From Rhodoferax sp. AJA081-3 (GTDB lineage Bacteria; Pseudomonadota; Gammaproteobacteria; Burkholderiales; Burkholderiaceae_C): a DNA stretch of 64,000 bases. Numbering within the stretch: position 1 is the first letter of the stretch; each line of letters starts with the position of its first letter. A program made the position numbers and the translations under genes. The DNA lies in NCBI RefSeq assembly GCF_017798165.1, contig NZ_CP059068.1, forward strand, positions 3,658,001 to 3,722,000, read 5' to 3'. Below are positions 52,863-63,094 of this stretch, piece by piece. Under the pieces are notes generated by a model. It was not told the origin of the DNA. It did not search any database and saw only the letters and a list, made by a program, of their open reading frames with translations.

Positions 52863-53684
52863 TTATGGGGCTTCGCCAAACTCGGCGCCCATTTCCTGGG
52901 CCCGTTGGTGTGCCGCATGCAAGGCTTGGGCGAACAGGTCCTTGACGCGGTTGTTGTCCATGGACGTGATGGCCGCATGGGTGGTGCCGCCTTTGGACGT
53001 AACCCGCTGGCGCAGGATTTCGGGGGGTTCGTGACTAGACTGTGCCAGCTCCCCGGCGCCAATGAATGTGGCCACCGCCAACTGGTAGGCCTGTTCCCGG
53101 TCCAGGCCCATGTCAGCGCCAGCGGCGGTCATGGCTTCCATGAAATAGAACATATAAGCTGGCCCGGAGCCGGAAATGGCGGTCACTGCGTCCAACTGGT
53201 TTTCGTTGTCCAGCCACAGGAATTGCCCCATGCCCGAGACCACACGTTCGGCATGCTGGCGGTCAGCCTCCGTCACGGCGGGGCGGGCAAACAGACCGGT
53301 GATACCCTTGCCGATCAGGGCCGGGGTGTTGGGCATGGTCCGTATCACGCGTTCATTGCCTAGCCATTTGGCAATGGCGTCGCTGGGAATGCCGGCTGCC
53401 ACGCTGATATGCAAGGCTTCACGGGTGTGAAACCGGGACTGCAGCGCGGCATCCTTAAAAGACTGGGGTTTGACAGCCCAGATGACAATGCTGGCCTGGC
53501 CCAAGAAAGGCCCGGCTTCGTGCTGGGCGGTGATGCCCAGCTGGGACTGCAGCCGTTCCCGCGCTTCCGCAAAGGGTTCCACCACGTCGATCTGAAGGGT
53601 GGGGAACCCCTGTTTCAGCAATCCGCTGACCATGGCGGTGGCCATATTTCCGCCGCCAATGAAGGCAATGTGGTGTGGGTGCAT
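52863..53684 (-). CDS. proC: Pyrroline-5-carboxylate reductase
   Basis: A 273-residue ProC, which reduces pyrroline-5-carboxylate to proline with NAD(P)H. The Rossmann start IAFIGGGNMATAM (about residues 6-18), RTMPNTPALIGKGITGL and the SGSGPAYMFYFMEAM helix are conserved. The ATG at 53684 follows AGGAG. It converges with the hybrid kinase gene and is divergent from the ribosomal operon, with 299 bp between. Confidence 0.95.
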   Translation of the reverse strand: MHPHHIAFIGGGNMATAMVSGLLKQGFPTLQIDVVEPFAEARERLQSQLGITAQHEAGPFLGQASIVIWAVKPQSFKDAALQSRFHTREALHISVAAGIPSDAIAKWLGNERVIRTMPNTPALIGKGITGLFARPAVTEADRQHAERVVSGMGQFLWLDNENQLDAVTAISGSGPAYMFYFMEAMTAAGADMGLDREQAYQLAVATFIGAGELAQSSHEPPEILRQRVTSKGGTTHAAITSMDNNRVKDLFAQALHAAHQRAQEMGAEFGEAP

Positions 53685-53801
53685 GGAGTTCTCCTGAGGG
53701 ACTGGGCGCAACTTATATAGAGAGGCTGGATTGTCGCAGGGCAGAAATGGCGTCCCGCCCCCTGCGAAGCCGGCTTTTTGAAACAGGCCCACAAAAAAGT
53801 G

Positions 53802-53830
53802 TTGCACAAGTAAAAAAGCTGTGGCATACT
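53802..53830 (+). promoter_or_regulatory. Sigma-70-type promoter of the spc/alpha ribosomal operon
   Basis: TTGCAC (53802-53807), a 17-nt spacer, then CATACT (53825-53830): two four-to-five-of-six matches at ideal spacing, with an A/T-rich spacer. It lies 153 bp before rplN, leaving a long leader. Confidence 0.65.
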
Positions 53831-53876
53831 AGCGGGCTTCGCTTGTAAAAGCTGAAGGTTCTGCCCAAATGGATGT

Positions 53877-53895
53877 GGCGCGAGTGGTTCGCGCC
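53877..53895 (+). promoter_or_regulatory. Leader hairpin before rplN
   Basis: A perfect 7-bp stem GGCGCGA / TCGCGCC with a 5-nt loop, in the leader between the promoter and rplN. No T-tract follows, so it is not a terminator; it may stabilise the mRNA or take part in autoregulation. Confidence 0.4.
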
Positions 53896-53983
53896 AAGTA
53901 CAGCGGGCCCAAGACTGACTCGTTGTTGGTGTTTGCCAGAGAGCTGGCAAGTGCTGCTCCTGGTGCAAGTTGGGAATATTGAA

Positions 53984-54352
53984 ATGATCCAGACTGAATC
54001 TCGATTAGAAGTCGCTGACAATACCGGCGCTAAGTCCGTCCTGTGCATCAAGGTGCTCGGCGGTTCCAAGCGTCGCTACGCCAGCGTCGGTGACATCATC
54101 AAAGTTAGCATTAAAGAAGCTGCTCCCCGCGGACGCGTCAAAAAAGGCGAAGTCTACAGCGCGGTTGTGGTTCGTACTGCTAAGGGCATCCGTCGCAGCG
54201 ACGGCTCTTTGGTGAAGTTTGACGGTAATGCAGCAGTGTTGCTGAATGCCAAATTGGAGCCTATCGGCACCCGTATCTTTGGACCCGTGACGCGTGAACT
54301 GCGTACCGAGAAGTTCATGAAGATCGTGTCCCTGGCCCCTGAAGTTTTGTAA
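53984..54352 (+). CDS. rplN: 50S ribosomal protein L14
   Basis: A 122-residue L14, standard length, starting [19 protein letters not shown]. It binds 23S rRNA at the subunit interface. First gene here of the spc operon. In many relatives rpsQ lies directly upstream, but here proC is the upstream neighbour and rplN appears to have its own promoter. It is 9 bp before rplX. Confidence 0.98.
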   Translation: MIQTESRLEVADNTGAKSVLCIKVLGGSKRRYASVGDIIKVSIKEAAPRGRVKKGEVYSAVVVRTAKGIRRSDGSLVKFDGNAAVLLNAKLEPIGTRIFGPVTRELRTEKFMKIVSLAPEVL

Positions 54353-54361
54353 GGACGCGCC

Positions 54362-54682
54362 ATGAATAAGATTCGCAAGGGCGATCAAGTTATCGTTATC
54401 GCTGGTCGCGATAAGGGTAAGCGCGGGACTGTGTCCCTGCGCAAAGATGACTCCCATCTGGTTGTCGAGGGTGTTAACTTGGTGAAGAAACACACCAAGC
54501 CAAACCCCATGAAGGGTGCGGTCGGCGGTATTGTTGAAAAGACAATGCCCATCCACCAGTCCAACGTAGCAATTTTTAATGCTGCGACTGGCAAGGCGGA
54601 CCGCGTAGGTATCAAGGTGTTGGCTGACGGCAAACGCACGCGCGTTTTCAAGTCCAGCGGCGAAGAAATCAAGGTGGCATAA
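54362..54682 (+). CDS. rplX: 50S ribosomal protein L24
   Basis: A 106-residue L24 with the N-terminal KOW segment ([20 protein letters not shown]). It is an early-binding assembly initiator protein on 23S rRNA. The gene lies 9 bp after rplN and 2 bp before rplE. Confidence 0.98.
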   Translation: MNKIRKGDQVIVIAGRDKGKRGTVSLRKDDSHLVVEGVNLVKKHTKPNPMKGAVGGIVEKTMPIHQSNVAIFNAATGKADRVGIKVLADGKRTRVFKSSGEEIKVA

Positions 54683-54684
54683 AC

Positions 54685-55224
54685 ATGGCACGTCTGCAAC
54701 AACAATACCGCGAAAAGCTGGCTCCCGAGCTGATGGCCAAGTTTGGCTACACCTCGCCGATGCAAGTGCCGCGTCTGACCAAGATCACTCTGAACATGGG
54801 TGTGAGCGAAGCCGTAGCCGACAAGAAGATCATGGACCACGCGGTCAGTGATCTGACAAAAATCGCCGGCCAAAAGCCCGTCGTGACCAAGTCCAAGAAG
54901 GCTATTGCGGGTTTCAAGATCCGTGAAGACCAGGCGATTGGTTGCATGGTGACTCTGCGCGGCGTGCAGATGTATGAATTCCTGGACCGTTTCGTGACCG
55001 TGGCGCTGCCTCGCGTTCGTGACTTCCGTGGTATTTCTGGTCGTGCATTTGATGGCCGTGGTAACTACAACATCGGCGTCAAAGAGCAGATCATTTTCCC
55101 TGAAATTGAATATGACAAGGTTGACGCCTTGCGTGGTCTCAATATCAGTATCACCACGACGGCCAAGACCGACGAAGAGTGCAAGGCGCTCCTCACCGGC
55201 TTCCGTTTTCCGTTCAAGAACTGA
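54685..55224 (+). CDS. rplE: 50S ribosomal protein L5
   Basis: A 179-residue L5 ([36 protein letters not shown]). It binds 5S rRNA in the central protuberance. Normal length; no anomalies. Confidence 0.98.
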   Translation: MARLQQQYREKLAPELMAKFGYTSPMQVPRLTKITLNMGVSEAVADKKIMDHAVSDLTKIAGQKPVVTKSKKAIAGFKIREDQAIGCMVTLRGVQMYEFLDRFVTVALPRVRDFRGISGRAFDGRGNYNIGVKEQIIFPEIEYDKVDALRGLNISITTTAKTDEECKALLTGFRFPFKN

Positions 55225-55232
55225 GGTGACCC

Positions 55233-55538
55233 GTGGCTAAAATGGCTTTAATCCAGCGTGAGCTGAAGCGTGATCAATTGGCTGCTAAGTACGCCAAGAA
55301 GTACGCTGAATTCAAGGCAATTGCCGGTGACTTCAAACGCACCGAAGAAGAGCGTGCTGCTGCCCGTATGGGTCTGCAAAAGCTCCCGCGCAATTCCAAC
55401 CCAACCCGCCAGCGTAACCGTTGCGCCATTACTGGTCGCCCACGTGGTACGTTCCAGCACTTTGGCCTGGGTCGCGCCAAGATCCGTGAAATGGCCTTTG
55501 CTGGGGAAATCCCTGGCATCGTCAAGGCCAGCTGGTAA
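55233..55538 (+). CDS. rpsN: 30S ribosomal protein S14
   Basis: A 101-residue S14 starting at GTG 55233 with a GAGGTG site. It is the long, zinc-free form: the C-terminal half [19 protein letters not shown] lacks paired CxxC motifs. It binds the 16S rRNA 3' domain. Confidence 0.97.
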   Translation: MAKMALIQRELKRDQLAAKYAKKYAEFKAIAGDFKRTEEERAAARMGLQKLPRNSNPTRQRNRCAITGRPRGTFQHFGLGRAKIREMAFAGEIPGIVKASW

Positions 55539-55556
55539 GCGACAGGAGAACCAAAC

Positions 55557-55952
55557 ATGAGCATGAGTGATCCCATCGCCGACTTGTTGACACGCATCCG
55601 CAATGCACAAATGGTGGCCAAAACTACCGTTTCCGTGCCTTCTTCCAAAGTGAAGGTTGCGATTGCCCAAGTGTTGAAAGACGAAGGCTACATCGACAAC
55701 TTCAAGGTCTCTACAGCGGACGGCAAGTCCGAGTTGGAAATCGCCCTGAAGTATTACGCAGGCAAGCCTGTGATTGAACGTATCGAGCGCGTCAGCCGTC
55801 CTGGCCTGCGTGTTTACCGCGGTAGCGATGCCATCCCCCAGGTCCAAAACGGCCTTGGCGTTGCCATCGTGACTACGTCCCAGGGCGTCATGACAGATCG
55901 CAAAGCGCGCGCTACCGGTGTCGGTGGTGAAGTTTTGTGCTACGTCGCTTAA
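55557..55952 (+). CDS. rpsH: 30S ribosomal protein S8
   Basis: A 131-residue S8 ([34 protein letters not shown]). It binds the 16S central domain and, in E. coli, represses the spc operon through a site at rplE; no equivalent site was looked for successfully here. GACAGGAGAA ribosome site. Confidence 0.98.
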   Translation: MSMSDPIADLLTRIRNAQMVAKTTVSVPSSKVKVAIAQVLKDEGYIDNFKVSTADGKSELEIALKYYAGKPVIERIERVSRPGLRVYRGSDAIPQVQNGLGVAIVTTSQGVMTDRKARATGVGGEVLCYVA

Positions 55953-55975
55953 CGCTACATTGAGGAGAAATACAA

Positions 55976-56509
55976 ATGTCCCGTGTAGGTAAACTTCCCG
56001 TAACTGTTCCCGCTGGTGTGGATGTGTCTATCAATGGCAGCCAAATCAGTGTCAAGGGTACAGGCGGCACTTTGCATCTGACGTTGAACACGCTGGTAAC
56101 AGTGGTTAACGACGCAGGCAAGCTGAGCTTCAAGGCGGCCAATGAGTCCCGCGAAGCCGATGCCATGTCCGGCACCATGCGCCAATTGGTGAACAACATG
56201 GTTGTTGGTGTGACCAAAGGCTTTGAGAAAAAGCTGAGCCTGATTGGCGTGGGTTACAAGGCCCAGGCTACCGGCGCCAAGTTGAATCTGGCTGTGGGTT
56301 ACTCCCACCCTGTCAACTTTGATATGCCTGCTGGCATCACGGTTGCTACGCCAACCCCAACCGAAATCCTGATCAAGGGTGCGGACCGTCAGCGTGTGGG
56401 TCAAATCGCCGCTGAAGTTCGTGCTGTTCGTCCGCCAGAGCCCTACAAGGGCAAAGGCATCCGCTACGCGGACGAGAAGATCACGATCAAAGAAACCAAG
56501 AAGAAATAA
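55976..56509 (+). CDS. rplF: 50S ribosomal protein L6
   Basis: A 177-residue L6 ([33 protein letters not shown]). It sits near the sarcin-ricin loop and is needed for elongation-factor function. GAGGAGA ribosome site 9 bp upstream. Confidence 0.98.
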   Translation: MSRVGKLPVTVPAGVDVSINGSQISVKGTGGTLHLTLNTLVTVVNDAGKLSFKAANESREADAMSGTMRQLVNNMVVGVTKGFEKKLSLIGVGYKAQATGAKLNLAVGYSHPVNFDMPAGITVATPTPTEILIKGADRQRVGQIAAEVRAVRPPEPYKGKGIRYADEKITIKETKKK

Positions 56510-56520
56510 GGAGCTGCAAC

Positions 56521-56886
56521 ATGTTGACCAAAAAAGAGCAGCGTCTTCGCAGAGCCCGTCAAACCCGCATCCGCATTGCTACGCAAGGCGTTGCACGTTT
56601 GACCGTGAACCGTACCAACTTGCACATCTACGCCAGCGTTATCTCTGGCGACGGCGGCAAGGTGTTGGCTGCAGCTTCTACGGCCGAACTCGAAGTTCGC
56701 AAGGCCTTGGGTGCTTCTGGCAAGGGTGGCAATGTTGCCGCGGCCCAAATCATTGGTAAGCGTGTGGCTGAAAAAGCCAAGGCTGCCGGTGTCGAAAAAG
56801 TCGCATTTGACCGTGCAGGTTTTGCGTACCACGGCCGCGTCAAAGCGCTGGCTGATGCGGCACGTGAAGCTGGCTTGCAGTTCTAA
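56521..56886 (+). CDS. rplR: 50S ribosomal protein L18
   Basis: A 121-residue L18 ([40 protein letters not shown]). It binds 5S rRNA with L5. AAGGAG ribosome site; 11 bp after rplF. Confidence 0.98.
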   Translation: MLTKKEQRLRRARQTRIRIATQGVARLTVNRTNLHIYASVISGDGGKVLAAASTAELEVRKALGASGKGGNVAAAQIIGKRVAEKAKAAGVEKVAFDRAGFAYHGRVKALADAAREAGLQF

Positions 56887-56903
56887 GCAGATCGGAATAC
56901 AGA

Positions 56904-57428
56904 ATGGCTAAAGTTCAAGCGAAGATGCAGGGTAAGGCTGAAGGGCCTGAAGACGGACTGCGCGAAAAAATGATCGCGATCAATCGCGTCACCAAAGTGG
57001 TTAAGGGCGGCCGTATTCTCGGTTTTGCAGCTTTGACCGTGGTCGGTGATGGCGAAGGTCGCATCGGTATGGGCAAGGGTAAATCCAAGGAAGTTCCTGC
57101 TGCCGTGCAAAAGGCGATGGAAGAAGCCCGCCGCAACATGATCAAGGTTTCGCTGAAGAATGGTTCCATCCACCACAAGGTGATGGGTCACCACGGCGCC
57201 GCCAATGTGATGATGGCTCCGGCTCCCAAGGGTACTGGCATCATTGCCGGCGGTCCTATGCGCGCCGTGTTCGAAGTAGTGGGCATTACCGACATCGTGG
57301 CCAAGAGCCATGGTTCGACCAACCCTTACAACATGGTTCGTGCAACACTGGACGCGCTGTCGGTGTCGACTACGCCATCCGAAGTCGCGGCCAAGCGTGG
57401 CAAGACTGTTGAAGAACTCTTCGTCTGA
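56904..57428 (+). CDS. rpsE: 30S ribosomal protein S5
   Basis: A 174-residue S5 ([35 protein letters not shown]). It contributes to decoding accuracy and mRNA entry helicase activity. Normal; 17 bp after rplR. Confidence 0.98.
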   Translation: MAKVQAKMQGKAEGPEDGLREKMIAINRVTKVVKGGRILGFAALTVVGDGEGRIGMGKGKSKEVPAAVQKAMEEARRNMIKVSLKNGSIHHKVMGHHGAANVMMAPAPKGTGIIAGGPMRAVFEVVGITDIVAKSHGSTNPYNMVRATLDALSVSTTPSEVAAKRGKTVEELFV

Positions 57429-57442
57429 AAGCGAACTTCAAA

Positions 57443-57625
57443 ATGACAACACAACAAACCGTAAAGATCCAATTGGTGCGTAGCCCGATTGGAACCAAAG
57501 AGTCGCACCGCGCCACTGTGCGTGGTCTGGGTCTGCGTAAGCTCAACAGCGTAAGCGAGCTCGCCGATACACCAGAAGTTCGCGGCATGATTAACAAGAT
57601 CAGTTACCTGGTCCGAGTGCTCTAA
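57443..57625 (+). CDS. rpmD: 50S ribosomal protein L30
   Basis: A 60-residue L30 ([20 protein letters not shown], then [10 protein letters not shown]). Typical bacterial length. It lies 14 bp after rpsE and 7 bp before rplO. Confidence 0.97.
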   Translation: MTTQQTVKIQLVRSPIGTKESHRATVRGLGLRKLNSVSELADTPEVRGMINKISYLVRVL

Positions 57626-57632
57626 GAGGTCG

Positions 57633-58070
57633 ATGATGATGGAACTCAATAGCATTAAGCCAGCAGATGGCGCCAAGCATTACAAGCGTCGTGTTGGTCG
57701 CGGTATCGGCTCTGGCATTGGTAAGACTGCAGGTCGCGGCCACAAGGGACAAAAATCCCGTGCTGGTGGTTACCACAAGGTTGGCTTTGAAGGCGGTCAG
57801 ATGCCTATGCATCGCCGTTTGCCCAAGCGCGGTTTCAAATCGCACCTGCTGCAATTCAACGCTGAAATTACACTGACTACTTTGGAAGTGCTGGGTCTGG
57901 CGGAAGTTGACGTGCTGGCGCTGAAGCAAGCCAAGCTGGTCGGCCAAATGGCCAAGGTGGTCAAGGTTATCAATACTGGCGCATTGACCAAGTCGGTCAA
58001 GCTCAATGGTATTGGTGCTACGGCTGGTGCCAAGGCAGCTATTGAAGCTGTCGGTGGTAGCGTCGCGTAA
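57633..58070 (+). CDS. rplO: 50S ribosomal protein L15
   Basis: A 145-residue L15 ([39 protein letters not shown]). Three consecutive ATG codons at 57633, 57636 and 57639 make the exact start uncertain by two residues. It is 23 bp before secY. Confidence 0.97.
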   Translation: MMMELNSIKPADGAKHYKRRVGRGIGSGIGKTAGRGHKGQKSRAGGYHKVGFEGGQMPMHRRLPKRGFKSHLLQFNAEITLTTLEVLGLAEVDVLALKQAKLVGQMAKVVKVINTGALTKSVKLNGIGATAGAKAAIEAVGGSVA

Positions 58071-58093
58071 GTTAGAAGTCGAAAGATAACTCA

Positions 58094-59404
58094 GTGGCAA
58101 CTAACGGTGCTCAAATAGCAAAGACGGACAAGTTTGGTGACTTGCGTCGTCGGCTGGTGTTTTTGTTGCTCGCCCTGGTCGTGTACCGCATTGGTGCACA
58201 CATACCAGTGCCAGGCATTGACCCCACGCAGTTGCAGCAGTTGTTCAAAGGGCAACAGGGCGGTATTCTGAGCCTGTTCAACATGTTTTCGGGCGGCGCG
58301 CTGTCTCGGTTCACCATTTTTGCGTTGGGGATCATGCCGTACATTTCGGCGTCGATCATCATGCAGTTGCTGACCTATGTGCTGCCTGCTTTTGAGCAGT
58401 TGAAGAAGGAAGGTGAAGGCGGACGTCGCAAGATTACGCAGTACACCCGTTACGGCACCTTGGGCTTGGCTCTGTTCCAGTCCCTGGGTATTGCCTTGGC
58501 GCTGGAATCTTCCGCTGGTCTGGTGATTGCACCTGGGTTTGGTTTTCGTATGACGTCGGTTGTGACTTTGACCGCCGGAACCATGTTTTTGATGTGGTTG
58601 GGTGAGCAGATCACGGAGCGCGGCTTGGGTAACGGGATTTCGATCCTGATCTTTGGCGGTATCGCAGCTGGTTTGCCCAGCGCGATCGGTGGACTGCTGG
58701 AGTTGGTGCGCACCGGTGCTATGAGCATTGTGGTGTCGCTGCTGGTAGTGGTTCTGGTTGCCTTGGTGACGTATTTTGTGGTTTTTGTCGAGCGTGGCCA
58801 GAGAAAAATTCTGGTGAACTACGCTCGGCGCCAGGTTGGAAACAAGGTGTATGGCGGCCAGTCCTCCCATCTGCCTTTGAAGCTGAACATGGCGGGTGTG
58901 ATCCCTCCGATCTTCGCGTCCAGCATTATTCTGTTGCCTGCAACAGTTGCCAATTGGTTTAGTTCGGGTGATTCGATGCGCTGGTTGAAAGACATCTCCA
59001 GCACCTTGAGTCCAGGTCAGCCGGTGTACGTGATGTTGTATGCCGCAGCGATTGTGTTTTTCTGCTTCTTCTACACCGCTCTGGTGTTCAACAGCAAAGA
59101 AACCGCAGATAACTTGAAGAAAAGTGGTGCGTTCATTCCCGGGATTCGTCCTGGCGACCAAACCGCCAAATATATTGATAAAATCCTGCTTCGCTTAACG
59201 CTGGCCGGTGCGATATACATCACTTTTGTGTGTCTGTTGCCAGAGTTTTTGATTCTCAAATACAACGTGCCGTTCTACTTCGGTGGGACCTCATTGTTGA
59301 TTATTGTTGTGGTGACCATGGATTTCATGGCACAGGTCCAGAATTACATGATGTCCCAGCAATACGAATCGCTGCTGAAGAAGGCTAATTTCAAATCTTC
59401 TTGA
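58094..59404 (+). CDS. secY: Protein translocase channel subunit SecY
   Basis: A 436-residue SecY starting at GTG 58094. The ten-helix inner-membrane channel of the Sec pathway is seen from [20 protein letters not shown] through [20 protein letters not shown] to the cytosolic loop [20 protein letters not shown]. It works with SecE/SecG and SecA or ribosomes. Standard position at the end of the spc operon. Confidence 0.98.
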   Translation: MATNGAQIAKTDKFGDLRRRLVFLLLALVVYRIGAHIPVPGIDPTQLQQLFKGQQGGILSLFNMFSGGALSRFTIFALGIMPYISASIIMQLLTYVLPAFEQLKKEGEGGRRKITQYTRYGTLGLALFQSLGIALALESSAGLVIAPGFGFRMTSVVTLTAGTMFLMWLGEQITERGLGNGISILIFGGIAAGLPSAIGGLLELVRTGAMSIVVSLLVVVLVALVTYFVVFVERGQRKILVNYARRQVGNKVYGGQSSHLPLKLNMAGVIPPIFASSIILLPATVANWFSSGDSMRWLKDISSTLSPGQPVYVMLYAAAIVFFCFFYTALVFNSKETADNLKKSGAFIPGIRPGDQTAKYIDKILLRLTLAGAIYITFVCLLPEFLILKYNVPFYFGGTSLLIIVVVTMDFMAQVQNYMMSQQYESLLKKANFKSS

Positions 59405-59420
59405 GTAGCAGTGGATTCAT

Positions 59421-59639
59421 ATGTCAAAGGATGACGTAATTCAGATGCAGGGTGAGGTGGTAGAAAACCTCCCAAACGCGACATTTCGCGTCAAACTGGA
59501 AAACGGGCATGTAGTGCTGGGGCACATTTCCGGCAAGATGCGGATGCATTACATCCGGATCTTGCCTGGTGATAAGGTCACAGTTGAATTAACCCCGTAC
59601 GACTTAAGTCGTGCGCGGATAGTGTTTAGAGCAAAGTAA
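59421..59639 (+). CDS. infA: Translation initiation factor IF-1
   Basis: A 72-residue S1-like OB-fold protein ([38 protein letters not shown]). It binds the 30S A site during initiation. It lies 16 bp after secY, in the same transcript as an initiator tRNA gene further down. Confidence 0.97.
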   Translation: MSKDDVIQMQGEVVENLPNATFRVKLENGHVVLGHISGKMRMHYIRILPGDKVTVELTPYDLSRARIVFRAK

Positions 59640-59699
59640 ATAGCGCATGTTCCGCGCGAATCAAAGTCGGAACGGGGCGAAGGGTTTTAGGAGAGAAAT

Positions 59700-59813
59700 A
59701 TGAAAGTTTCGGCTTCGGTCAAGAAAATTTGCCGCAACTGCAAAATCATCCGACGCAAAGGCGTTGTGCGCGTGATCTGTACAGATCCACGCCACAAGCA
59801 GCGTCAGGGTTAA
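59700..59813 (+). CDS. rpmJ: 50S ribosomal protein L36
   Basis: A 37-residue L36 ([20 protein letters not shown], ending RHKQRQG). It is the zinc-ribbon form: C11, C14, C27 and H32 are all present. GGAGAGA ribosome site. The gene is between infA and rpsM, the usual place. Confidence 0.97.
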   Translation: MKVSASVKKICRNCKIIRRKGVVRVICTDPRHKQRQG

Positions 59814-59837
59814 TTGCAAGAGTTTTAGAGGACGAAA

Positions 59838-60203
59838 ATGGCACGTATCGCTGGCATCAACATTCCGCCGCAACAGCATTCCGAGATTGGCCTGACCGCC
59901 ATTTTTGGTATCGGTCGCACCCGCGCTCGCAAAATCTGCGAAGCCTGTGGCATTGCATATTCCAAGAAGGTCAAAGACTTGACGGATTCTGATCTGGAGA
60001 AAATCCGTGATCAGATCGCTCAATTCACCATCGAAGGTGATTTGCGTCGTGAAACCACGATGAACATCAAGCGTTTGATGGACATCGGTTGCTACCGCGG
60101 ATTCCGCCATCGCCGTGGCTTGCCCATGCGCGGTCAGCGTACCCGCACGAACGCCCGTACCCGCAAAGGCCCGCGTAAGGCTGCTGCGTCATTGAAGAAA
60201 TAA
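59838..60203 (+). CDS. rpsM: 30S ribosomal protein S13
   Basis: A 121-residue S13 ([40 protein letters not shown]). It contacts the 50S subunit and P-site tRNA in the head. First gene of the alpha part of the operon; AGAGGACG ribosome site. Confidence 0.98.
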   Translation: MARIAGINIPPQQHSEIGLTAIFGIGRTRARKICEACGIAYSKKVKDLTDSDLEKIRDQIAQFTIEGDLRRETTMNIKRLMDIGCYRGFRHRRGLPMRGQRTRTNARTRKGPRKAAASLKK

Positions 60204-60222
60204 CAGGGATTGAGAAACCACC

Positions 60223-60627
60223 ATGGCAAAAGCTCCCGCCAATAACGCAGCCCAGCGCGTTCGCAAGAAAGTCCGCAAGAATGTTGCAGACGGTATTGCA
60301 CACGTGCACGCTTCGTTCAATAACACCATCATCACGATCACCGATCGCCAGGGCAATGCTTTGTCTTGGGCGTCTTCGGGTGGTCAAGGTTTCAAGGGCT
60401 CTCGTAAGTCCACTCCGTTTGCTGCCCAGGTAGCTTCCGAAGTGGCTGGCCGTGCAGCCCTGGACCAGGGCATCAAGAACCTTGACGTTGAAATCAAGGG
60501 ACCTGGTCCTGGTCGTGAATCCTCTGTTCGCGCGCTGGCGGCACTGGGCATTCGCATCAACATGATTGCTGATGTGACTCCAGTTCCCCACAACGGCTGC
60601 CGCCCTCAAAAGCGTCGTCGTATTTAA
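60223..60627 (+). CDS. rpsK: 30S ribosomal protein S11
   Basis: A 134-residue S11 ([20 protein letters not shown]; ending [14 protein letters not shown]). Platform protein near the Shine-Dalgarno cleft. It is followed by an 82-bp gap with two tandem hairpins before rpsD. Confidence 0.98.
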   Translation: MAKAPANNAAQRVRKKVRKNVADGIAHVHASFNNTIITITDRQGNALSWASSGGQGFKGSRKSTPFAAQVASEVAGRAALDQGIKNLDVEIKGPGPGRESSVRALAALGIRINMIADVTPVPHNGCRPQKRRRI

Positions 60628-60645
60628 TTTTTAACAAGCCCACCG

Positions 60646-60685
60646 CCATCAGCAACCGCTGGTGGCTCCCGCATTTCTGATGCGG
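60646..60685 (+). promoter_or_regulatory. Two tandem hairpins in the rpsK-rpsD gap
   Basis: Hairpin 1 at 60646-60665 has an 8-bp stem CCATCAGC / GCTGGTGG (one T-G pair) with loop AACC. Hairpin 2 at 60669-60685 has stem CCGCAT / ATGCGG with loop TTCTG. They end 24 bp before the rpsD start and could be a leader for S4 autoregulation or an RNA processing site. No T-tract follows. Confidence 0.5.
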
Positions 60686-60709
60686 CAGATGACATAAAAG
60701 GAAGATCAA

Positions 60710-61333
60710 GTGGCACGCTACCTCGGCCCCAAGGCCAAACTCTCACGCCGTGAAGGCACCGACCTGTTCCTGAAGAGCGCACGTCGCGCCATCGGTGACA
60801 AGGCCAAGTTCGACTCCAAGCCCGGCCAGCACGGCCGCACTTCGGGTGCTCGTACCTCCGACTACGGTCTCCAACTGCGCGAAAAGCAGAAGGTCAAGCG
60901 TATGTACGGCGTGCTGGAGCGCCAGTTCCGCCGTTACTTCGAAGAAGCTGACCGCCGCAAGGGCAACACCGGTGCCAACCTGTTGTTCCTGTTGGAATCC
61001 CGTCTGGATAACGTTGTGTACCGCATGGGCTTTGGCTCCACACGTGCAGAAGCACGCCAGATGGTGTCGCACAAAGCGATCACCGTGAACGGTAACTCGG
61101 TCAACATCCCTTCCTACATGGTGAAGGCTGGTGACGTGGTTTCAGTGCGCGAAAAGTCCAAGAAGCAAAACCGCGTGGTTGAAGCTTTGCAATTGGCACA
61201 ACAAGTCGGCATGCCTGCATGGGTTGAAGTCAACATTGAAAAGGCCGAAGGCACTTTCAAGACCGTACCTGACCGTGACCAGTTTGCTGCAGACATCAAC
61301 GAATCGTTGATCGTCGAGTTGTATTCACGCTAA
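60710..61333 (+). CDS. rpsD: 30S ribosomal protein S4
   Basis: A 207-residue S4 starting at GTG 60710 after AAGGAAG. Body: [21 protein letters not shown]4 RNA-binding domain around [21 protein letters not shown]4 initiates 30S assembly and in E. coli represses the alpha operon. Confidence 0.98.
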   Translation: MARYLGPKAKLSRREGTDLFLKSARRAIGDKAKFDSKPGQHGRTSGARTSDYGLQLREKQKVKRMYGVLERQFRRYFEEADRRKGNTGANLLFLLESRLDNVVYRMGFGSTRAEARQMVSHKAITVNGNSVNIPSYMVKAGDVVSVREKSKKQNRVVEALQLAQQVGMPAWVEVNIEKAEGTFKTVPDRDQFAADINESLIVELYSR

Positions 61334-61440
61334 TCGCGTCTGAATTGTTGAAATCGTTCCTTGGCCGTGGGGCACTGCAGTCAAGGTGCTTCACCAGCCT
61401 TACCGACGTAACGAGTCGGGGGTATTGAGAGGAAGTCTGC

Positions 61441-62430
61441 ATGCAAAACAGTTTGCTAAAACCCAAGTCCATCAGTGTTGAGCAACTTGGCACCAACCGT
61501 GCCAAGGTTGCTCTGGAGCCCTTTGAGCGTGGTTACGGCCACACATTGGGTAACGCGCTTCGCCGCGTGTTGTTGTCTTCCATGCCAGGTTTCGCGGCCA
61601 CTGAAGTGACCATCGCCGGCGTGTTGCACGAGTACTCCTCTATCGATGGCGTTCAAGAAGACGTTGTCAATATCTTGTTGAATCTGAAGGGTGTGGTCTT
61701 CAAGTTGCATAACCGCGACGAAGTCACACTGAGCCTGCGCAAGGATGTTGAAGGTCTGGTGACAGCCGCCGACATCCAGACGCCGCATGATGTAGAAATC
61801 ATCAACCCCGGTCACGTCATTGCCAACCTGTCGCATGGTGGCAAGCTGGATATGCAGATCAAGGTTGAAAAAGGTCGCGGCTATGTGCCCGGCACCATGC
61901 GCCGCCACGCAGATGAGCCTAACAAGTCCATCGGCCGCATCGTTTTGGATGCGTCGTTCTCGCCCGTCAAGCGCGTGAGCTACACCGTCGAAAGCGCACG
62001 TGTCGAGCAGCGTACCGATCTGGACAAGTTGGTTGTCGAAATTGAAACCAATGGTGCCATTTCTGCTGAAGATGCCGTTCGCGCGTCTGCCAAGATTTTG
62101 GTGGAACAACTGGCGGTGTTCGCACAGTTGGAAGGCAGCGAGTTGGCCGCATTTGATGCGCCTGCACCACGTGGCAATACGCAGTTCGATCCTATCCTGT
62201 TGCGTCCTGTGGACGAGCTGGAATTGACAGTTCGCTCTGCCAACTGCCTGAAGGCCGAAAACATCTATTACATCGGTGACCTGATCCAGCGTACCGAAAA
62301 CGAATTGCTCAAGACCCCGAATCTGGGTCGCAAGTCGCTGAATGAAATCAAGGAAGTCTTGGCTTCCCGCGGTCTGACACTGGGGATGAAGCTGGAAAGC
62401 TGGCCACCTGCAGCGTTGGAAAAACGTTGA
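61441..62430 (+). CDS. rpoA: RNA polymerase alpha subunit
   Basis: A 329-residue alpha subunit. The N-terminal dimerisation domain (about residues 1-235; [20 protein letters not shown]) and the C-terminal domain that contacts UP elements and activators (about 250-329; [20 protein letters not shown]) are both complete. It is 107 bp after rpsD, a longer gap than most in the operon. Confidence 0.98.
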   Translation: MQNSLLKPKSISVEQLGTNRAKVALEPFERGYGHTLGNALRRVLLSSMPGFAATEVTIAGVLHEYSSIDGVQEDVVNILLNLKGVVFKLHNRDEVTLSLRKDVEGLVTAADIQTPHDVEIINPGHVIANLSHGGKLDMQIKVEKGRGYVPGTMRRHADEPNKSIGRIVLDASFSPVKRVSYTVESARVEQRTDLDKLVVEIETNGAISAEDAVRASAKILVEQLAVFAQLEGSELAAFDAPAPRGNTQFDPILLRPVDELELTVRSANCLKAENIYYIGDLIQRTENELLKTPNLGRKSLNEIKEVLASRGLTLGMKLESWPPAALEKR

Positions 62431-62463
62431 TTCAACGCTTTCACTAAAAGCGCAAATTTTTTC

Positions 62464-62511
62464 GAACCCTCCGGGGTTCAACGCACAGGGCAGTACCTGA
62501 TACGGCTGCCC
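62464..62511 (+). promoter_or_regulatory. Two tandem hairpins in the rpoA-rplQ gap
   Basis: Hairpin 1 at 62464-62479 has stem GAACCC / GGGTTC with a TCCG tetraloop. Hairpin 2 at 62488-62511 has stem GGGCAG / CTGCCC with a 12-nt loop. No T-tract follows either, so read-through into rplQ is expected. They may be processing or stability elements. Confidence 0.45.
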
Positions 62512-62536
62512 ACTTAAAACTCAAAGGAAATCTACC

Positions 62537-62932
62537 ATGCGTCACGGACACGGACTACGTAAACTCAATCGCACCAGCTCACACCGCCTGGCAATGCTGC
62601 GCAACATGATGAATTCGCTCATCGAGCACGAAGTCATCAAGACCACAGTACCCAAGGCCAAGGAACTGCGCCGCGTGGTTGAGCCCATGATCACCCTAGC
62701 GAAGGAAGCCACTGTTGCCAACCGCCGTCTGGCGTTTGACCGCCTGCGCGACCGTGACAGCGTGACCAAACTGTTTAATGACCTGGGTCCCCGTTTTGCG
62801 GCCCGTCCAGGCGGCTACACCCGCATCTTGAAAATGGGTTTCCGTGTTGGCGACAACGCGCCCATGGCTTTGGTGGAATTGGTTGACCGTCCTGCTGCTG
62901 CAGAAACAAATCCTGAAACAGCTGCAGAATAA
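62537..62932 (+). CDS. rplQ: 50S ribosomal protein L17
   Basis: A 131-residue L17 ([40 protein letters not shown]) with an Ala/Glu-rich C-terminal tail. Last protein gene of the operon. A TATAAT element begins 2 bp after its stop codon and the initiator tRNA begins 18 bp after it. Confidence 0.97.
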   Translation: MRHGHGLRKLNRTSSHRLAMLRNMMNSLIEHEVIKTTVPKAKELRRVVEPMITLAKEATVANRRLAFDRLRDRDSVTKLFNDLGPRFAARPGGYTRILKMGFRVGDNAPMALVELVDRPAAAETNPETAAE

Positions 62933-62940
62933 GCTATAAT
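62913..62940 (+). promoter_or_regulatory. Candidate promoter for tRNA-fMet
   Basis: A perfect TATAAT at 62935-62940 with CTGAAA 16 bp upstream (62913-62918, four of six -35 matches), partly inside the end of rplQ. The mature tRNA starts 11 bp after the -10 box, so a transcript from here would have a leader of only about 2-6 nt. Confidence 0.5.
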
Positions 62941-62950
62941 AGAAATCTAC

Positions 62951-63027
<77 letters not shown>

Positions 63028-63055
63028 AATCAGTAAGCGGTCTCCGCTGACAGCA

Positions 63056-63084
63056 AACGCCCACTTCAAGTGGGCGTTTTGTTT
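63056..63084 (+). terminator. Rho-independent terminator after tRNA-fMet
   Basis: Stem ACGCCCACT / AGTGGGCGT with a short loop, followed by TTTGTTTTG. It closes the ribosomal-tRNA unit; the convergent DUF3616 gene ends 11 bp later. Confidence 0.85.
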
Positions 63085-63094
63085 TGTGCGCCTA

